Shown here piece by piece: positions 5,282-6,844 of a stretch of 6,844 nucleotides of DNA (the stretch's first letter is position 1; every line of letters starts with the position of its first letter). Source of the DNA: Actinomycetota bacterium (GTDB taxonomy: Bacteria; Actinomycetota; Actinomycetes; Nanopelagicales; Nanopelagicaceae); contig WLHY01000047.1 in NCBI GenBank assembly GCA_009702465.1, positions 1 through 6,844 on the forward strand. The letters are read 5' to 3'. The notes below the pieces were generated by a model. That model did not search any database, was not told the origin of the DNA, and saw only the letters and a list, made by a program, of their open reading frames with translations. The position numbers were made by a program, and so were the translations under genes.

Positions 5282-5833
5282 TCACGATTGAATGAAGATT
5301 TTGTTGCGGTAGTACTCAAGCTCCTCGATTGAATCCCGAATATCGCCTAATGCGCGGTGGTTGCCAACCTTTGCCGGGGCGGCAAAGTAAACCTTGGGAT
5401 ACCAGCGGCGGGCTAACTCTTTAATCGATGAGACATCAATTGTTCGGTAATGCAGATACTTATTTAATAGAGGCAGATCTCGAGCGATAAATCCACGATC
5501 AACATAAACGCTATTTCCTGCAAGCGGGGATTTTCCTTCACCAGGTGCGTACTTACTTAGGTAGGCGATGATGGCGGCATCGGCCTCTTCAAGTGAGACT
5601 CCATTTGGGATCTCATTGATCAGACCAGATTCGGTGTGCATATTTCTAACAAACTCATCCATCGCTGCCAACTTCTCTGGCGAGGTTTTGATAACTAGAT
5701 CCACGCCCTCACCCAAGATATTTAACTGGGCATCGGTCACCAGAACTGCGATCTCTACCAATGCCTCTTTATTAAGATCTAATCCAGTCATCTCGCAATC
5801 GACCCAGATCAGGTTTGGCAGATCATTTCCCAT
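5282..5833 (-). CDS. orn: Oligoribonuclease (DEDDh 3'-5' exonuclease)
   Basis: 183 residues, the normal family length. It degrades RNA pieces of 2-5 nt to mononucleotides, and in many bacteria also pGpG from c-di-GMP breakdown. All DEDDh residues are present: D12 and E14 in WVDCEMTGLD, D112 in YVDRGF, and H159 and D164 in NHRALGDIRDS. The start at 5833 is preceded by an AGGG ribosome-binding site (5842-5845) and fits the family N-terminus, in which LIWVDCEMTG begins within the first ten residues. It lies directly upstream of tRNA-His and is transcribed away from pstC. A 6-bp hairpin (5846-5864) lies in its leader directly before the ribosome-binding site. No convincing promoter was found for it. 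Confidence 0.97.
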   Translation of the reverse strand: MGNDLPNLIWVDCEMTGLDLNKEALVEIAVLVTDAQLNILGEGVDLVIKTSPEKLAAMDEFVRNMHTESGLINEIPNGVSLEEADAAIIAYLSKYAPGEGKSPLAGNSVYVDRGFIARDLPLLNKYLHYRTIDVSSIKELARRWYPKVYFAAPAKVGNHRALGDIRDSIEELEYYRNKIFIQS

Positions 5834-5845
5834 ACGCCCAACCCT

Positions 5846-5864
5846 AGGGCAGGCGTGGTGCCCT
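5846..5864 (-). other. Leader hairpin before orn
   Basis: AGGGCA and TGCCCT form a 6-bp perfect stem with a 7-nt loop in the orn leader, ending next to the AGGG ribosome-binding site. It could modulate ribosome access, but short stems like this also occur by chance. Confidence 0.3.
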
Positions 5865-5870
5865 GATCTA

Positions 5871-5900
5871 ATTCACCTTCCGTTCATCTAGGCGTTATTC
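5871..5900 (+). promoter_or_regulatory. PHO-box-like direct repeat upstream of pstC
   Basis: ATTCACC (5871-5877) and GTTCATC (5882-5888) repeat at exactly 11 nt, and a weaker GTTATTC (5894-5900) follows at 12 nt. This is the form of the Streptomyces PhoP box (GTTCACC units every 11 nt). It lies 43-72 nt before the pstC start, just upstream of the probable promoter, where an activator would bind under phosphate limitation. Confidence 0.5.
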
Positions 5901-5927
5901 CGATTAAACCTCTAAATGTGCTCTCTT

Positions 5928-5933
5928 TAGCAT
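5928..5933 (+). promoter_or_regulatory. -10 box of pstC
   Basis: TAGCAT ends 9 nt before the pstC ATG. With a weak -35 (TTAAAC, 5904-5909, 18-nt spacer), transcription would begin at or next to the ATG. No Shine-Dalgarno sequence precedes the ATG, so the mRNA is probably leaderless or nearly so. A weak -35 fits a promoter that needs an activator. Confidence 0.45.
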
Positions 5934-5942
5934 GATTTGCCC

Positions 5943-6844
5943 ATGACAATCGTGGCTCCAGATAAAAAGGTAACTCCAGCACCGAGGGTTATAACAACGG
6001 AACCACGCTTTACCGACAAAGTTTTTCGCGCAGTTGTAACTGGTGGCGGAATGATCTCCTTAGTCTTATTAGGTTTGATTGGATTCTTCTTAATTTACAA
6101 CGGCTTTGAAGCAATTCGAAATGCCGGTTTAGCTTTCTTAACTGGCTTTGAATGGGAAGATGCAATCCCAGAGATTGGCCAGGATGCTAGGTACGGCATT
6201 GGTGCAATGTTGTTTGGAACAATTGTTACCGGAATAATCGCAATGTTTTTTGGTGTACCAATTGCAGTTGGCACCGCATTATTTTTATCTTATTACGCGC
6301 CAGAGTGGTTGAAAAAACCAATGGTGATCGTTGTAGATGTAATGGCTGCTATTCCATCAATTGTTTATGGTTTGTGGGGCTTCTTTGTCCTGATGCCACA
6401 TGCTGAATACTGGGCAAAGTTAATTCACAAATACTTAGGCTTTATCCCAATCTTTGATATGCCGGCTCCAGTATTTACTCGATCACCATTTATCGCAGGT
6501 TTAGTTTTAGCAATCATGATTATTCCAATTATTACCGCTATCTCCCGTGAAGTATTTGCACAAACTCCGCCAGAGCGGATTCAAGCAGCATACGCACTGG
6601 GTGCAACTAAATGGGCGATGATTAAAGCTGTTGTATTTCCTTATGGTCGCGGTGGCGTTGTGGGCGGTGCGATGTTGGGACTAGGCCGTGCGCTAGGTGA
6701 AACTGTTGCTGTTTACACCGTTTTGAATCTGGTTTATGACATCAGAATTGAGGTTCTACTTAGCGCTGGTGGCAATGTTGCTTCAATGATTGTTAATAAG
6801 TTTGGTGAAGCAGATTTTGTAGAGTTACAAGCTTTAATGGCTGC
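5943..6844 (+). CDS. pstC: Phosphate ABC transporter permease PstC (3' end outside window)
   Basis: The first 300 residues are present and the frame is open at the window edge. With PstA it forms the membrane channel of the high-affinity phosphate importer, driven by PstB and fed by PstS. After a cytoplasmic N-terminus of about 30 residues, membrane helices lie near 31-53, 85-117, 126-152, 180-200 and 236-262. The EAA loop that contacts the ATPase is clear: SREVFAQTPPERIQAAYALG at 201-220, followed by ATKWAMIKAVVFP. The run MLGLGRALGETVAV (244-257) is typical of PstC. No pstS gene precedes it: upstream is only the divergent orn gene. PstA and PstB would be expected to the right. The PHO-box-like repeat suggests induction by low phosphate. 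Confidence 0.96.
   Translation, partial: MTIVAPDKKVTPAPRVITTEPRFTDKVFRAVVTGGGMISLVLLGLIGFFLIYNGFEAIRNAGLAFLTGFEWEDAIPEIGQDARYGIGAMLFGTIVTGIIAMFFGVPIAVGTALFLSYYAPEWLKKPMVIVVDVMAAIPSIVYGLWGFFVLMPHAEYWAKLIHKYLGFIPIFDMPAPVFTRSPFIAGLVLAIMIIPIITAISREVFAQTPPERIQAAYALGATKWAMIKAVVFPYGRGGVVGGAMLGLGRALGETVAVYTVLNLVYDIRIEVLLSAGGNVASMIVNKFGEADFVELQALMA

Noticed and set aside
5568..5891. 107-residue open frame on the plus strand
   Set aside because: It lies opposite orn and ends in the intergenic region; it has no recognisable domain.

Overview
The window looks like chromosomal DNA of an A+T-rich actinobacterium. The pyrophosphatase and oligoribonuclease read like actinobacterial versions. The genes also show leaderless-style starts, a Streptomyces-type PHO box and one tRNA gene without an encoded CCA. 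A streamlined freshwater lineage such as the acI/Nanopelagicales group fits, but this is inference from style and not from a marker gene.

Left part (1-2165): two divergent units for exported, probably redox- or heme-related proteins. Leftward runs a small secreted protein (tentatively HtaA-like), a Tat-exported Rieske [2Fe-2S] protein, and the first codons of a third gene that leaves the window at base 1. Rightward runs a four-helix DUF2231 membrane protein fused to a cytochrome b5 domain, predicted to face outside the cytoplasm. Each direction has its own promoter with a 17-nt spacer in the 1158-1310 region, so the units may form one extracytoplasmic electron- or heme-handling module.

Middle part (2309-4568): an intact DinJ/YafQ-type toxin-antitoxin operon with a palindromic operator at its promoter. 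It is followed by a 25-bp exact copy of the 3' end of tRNA-Lys(CTT). The real tRNA-Lys lies 1.56 kb to the right in the same orientation. Between the copies sits one gene, a secreted HEXXH zinc-peptidase-like protein. This geometry is that of an element inserted at a tRNA 3' end, although no integrase is present. The left copy also lies in an 84-nt segment closed by an 8-bp inverted repeat, which resembles a degenerate tRNA.

Right part (4642-6844): housekeeping genes. On the minus strand the order is orn, tRNA-His(GTG), ppa, tRNA-Lys, probably largely co-transcribed. Divergent from orn is pstC, the phosphate ABC-transporter permease, cut by the window end. A PHO-box-like direct repeat lies between orn and pstC. 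Orn, pyrophosphatase and PstC all touch phosphate or nucleotide turnover, but apart from the PHO box nothing shows they are regulated together.

No stretch longer than about 300 bases lacks a gene. The largest gaps are 1129-1316 (promoters), 2166-2355 (promoter and operator of the toxin-antitoxin pair), 2885-3120 (tRNA-derived repeat) and 5834-5942 (PHO box). No CRISPR array, transposase, integrase or rRNA gene was seen.
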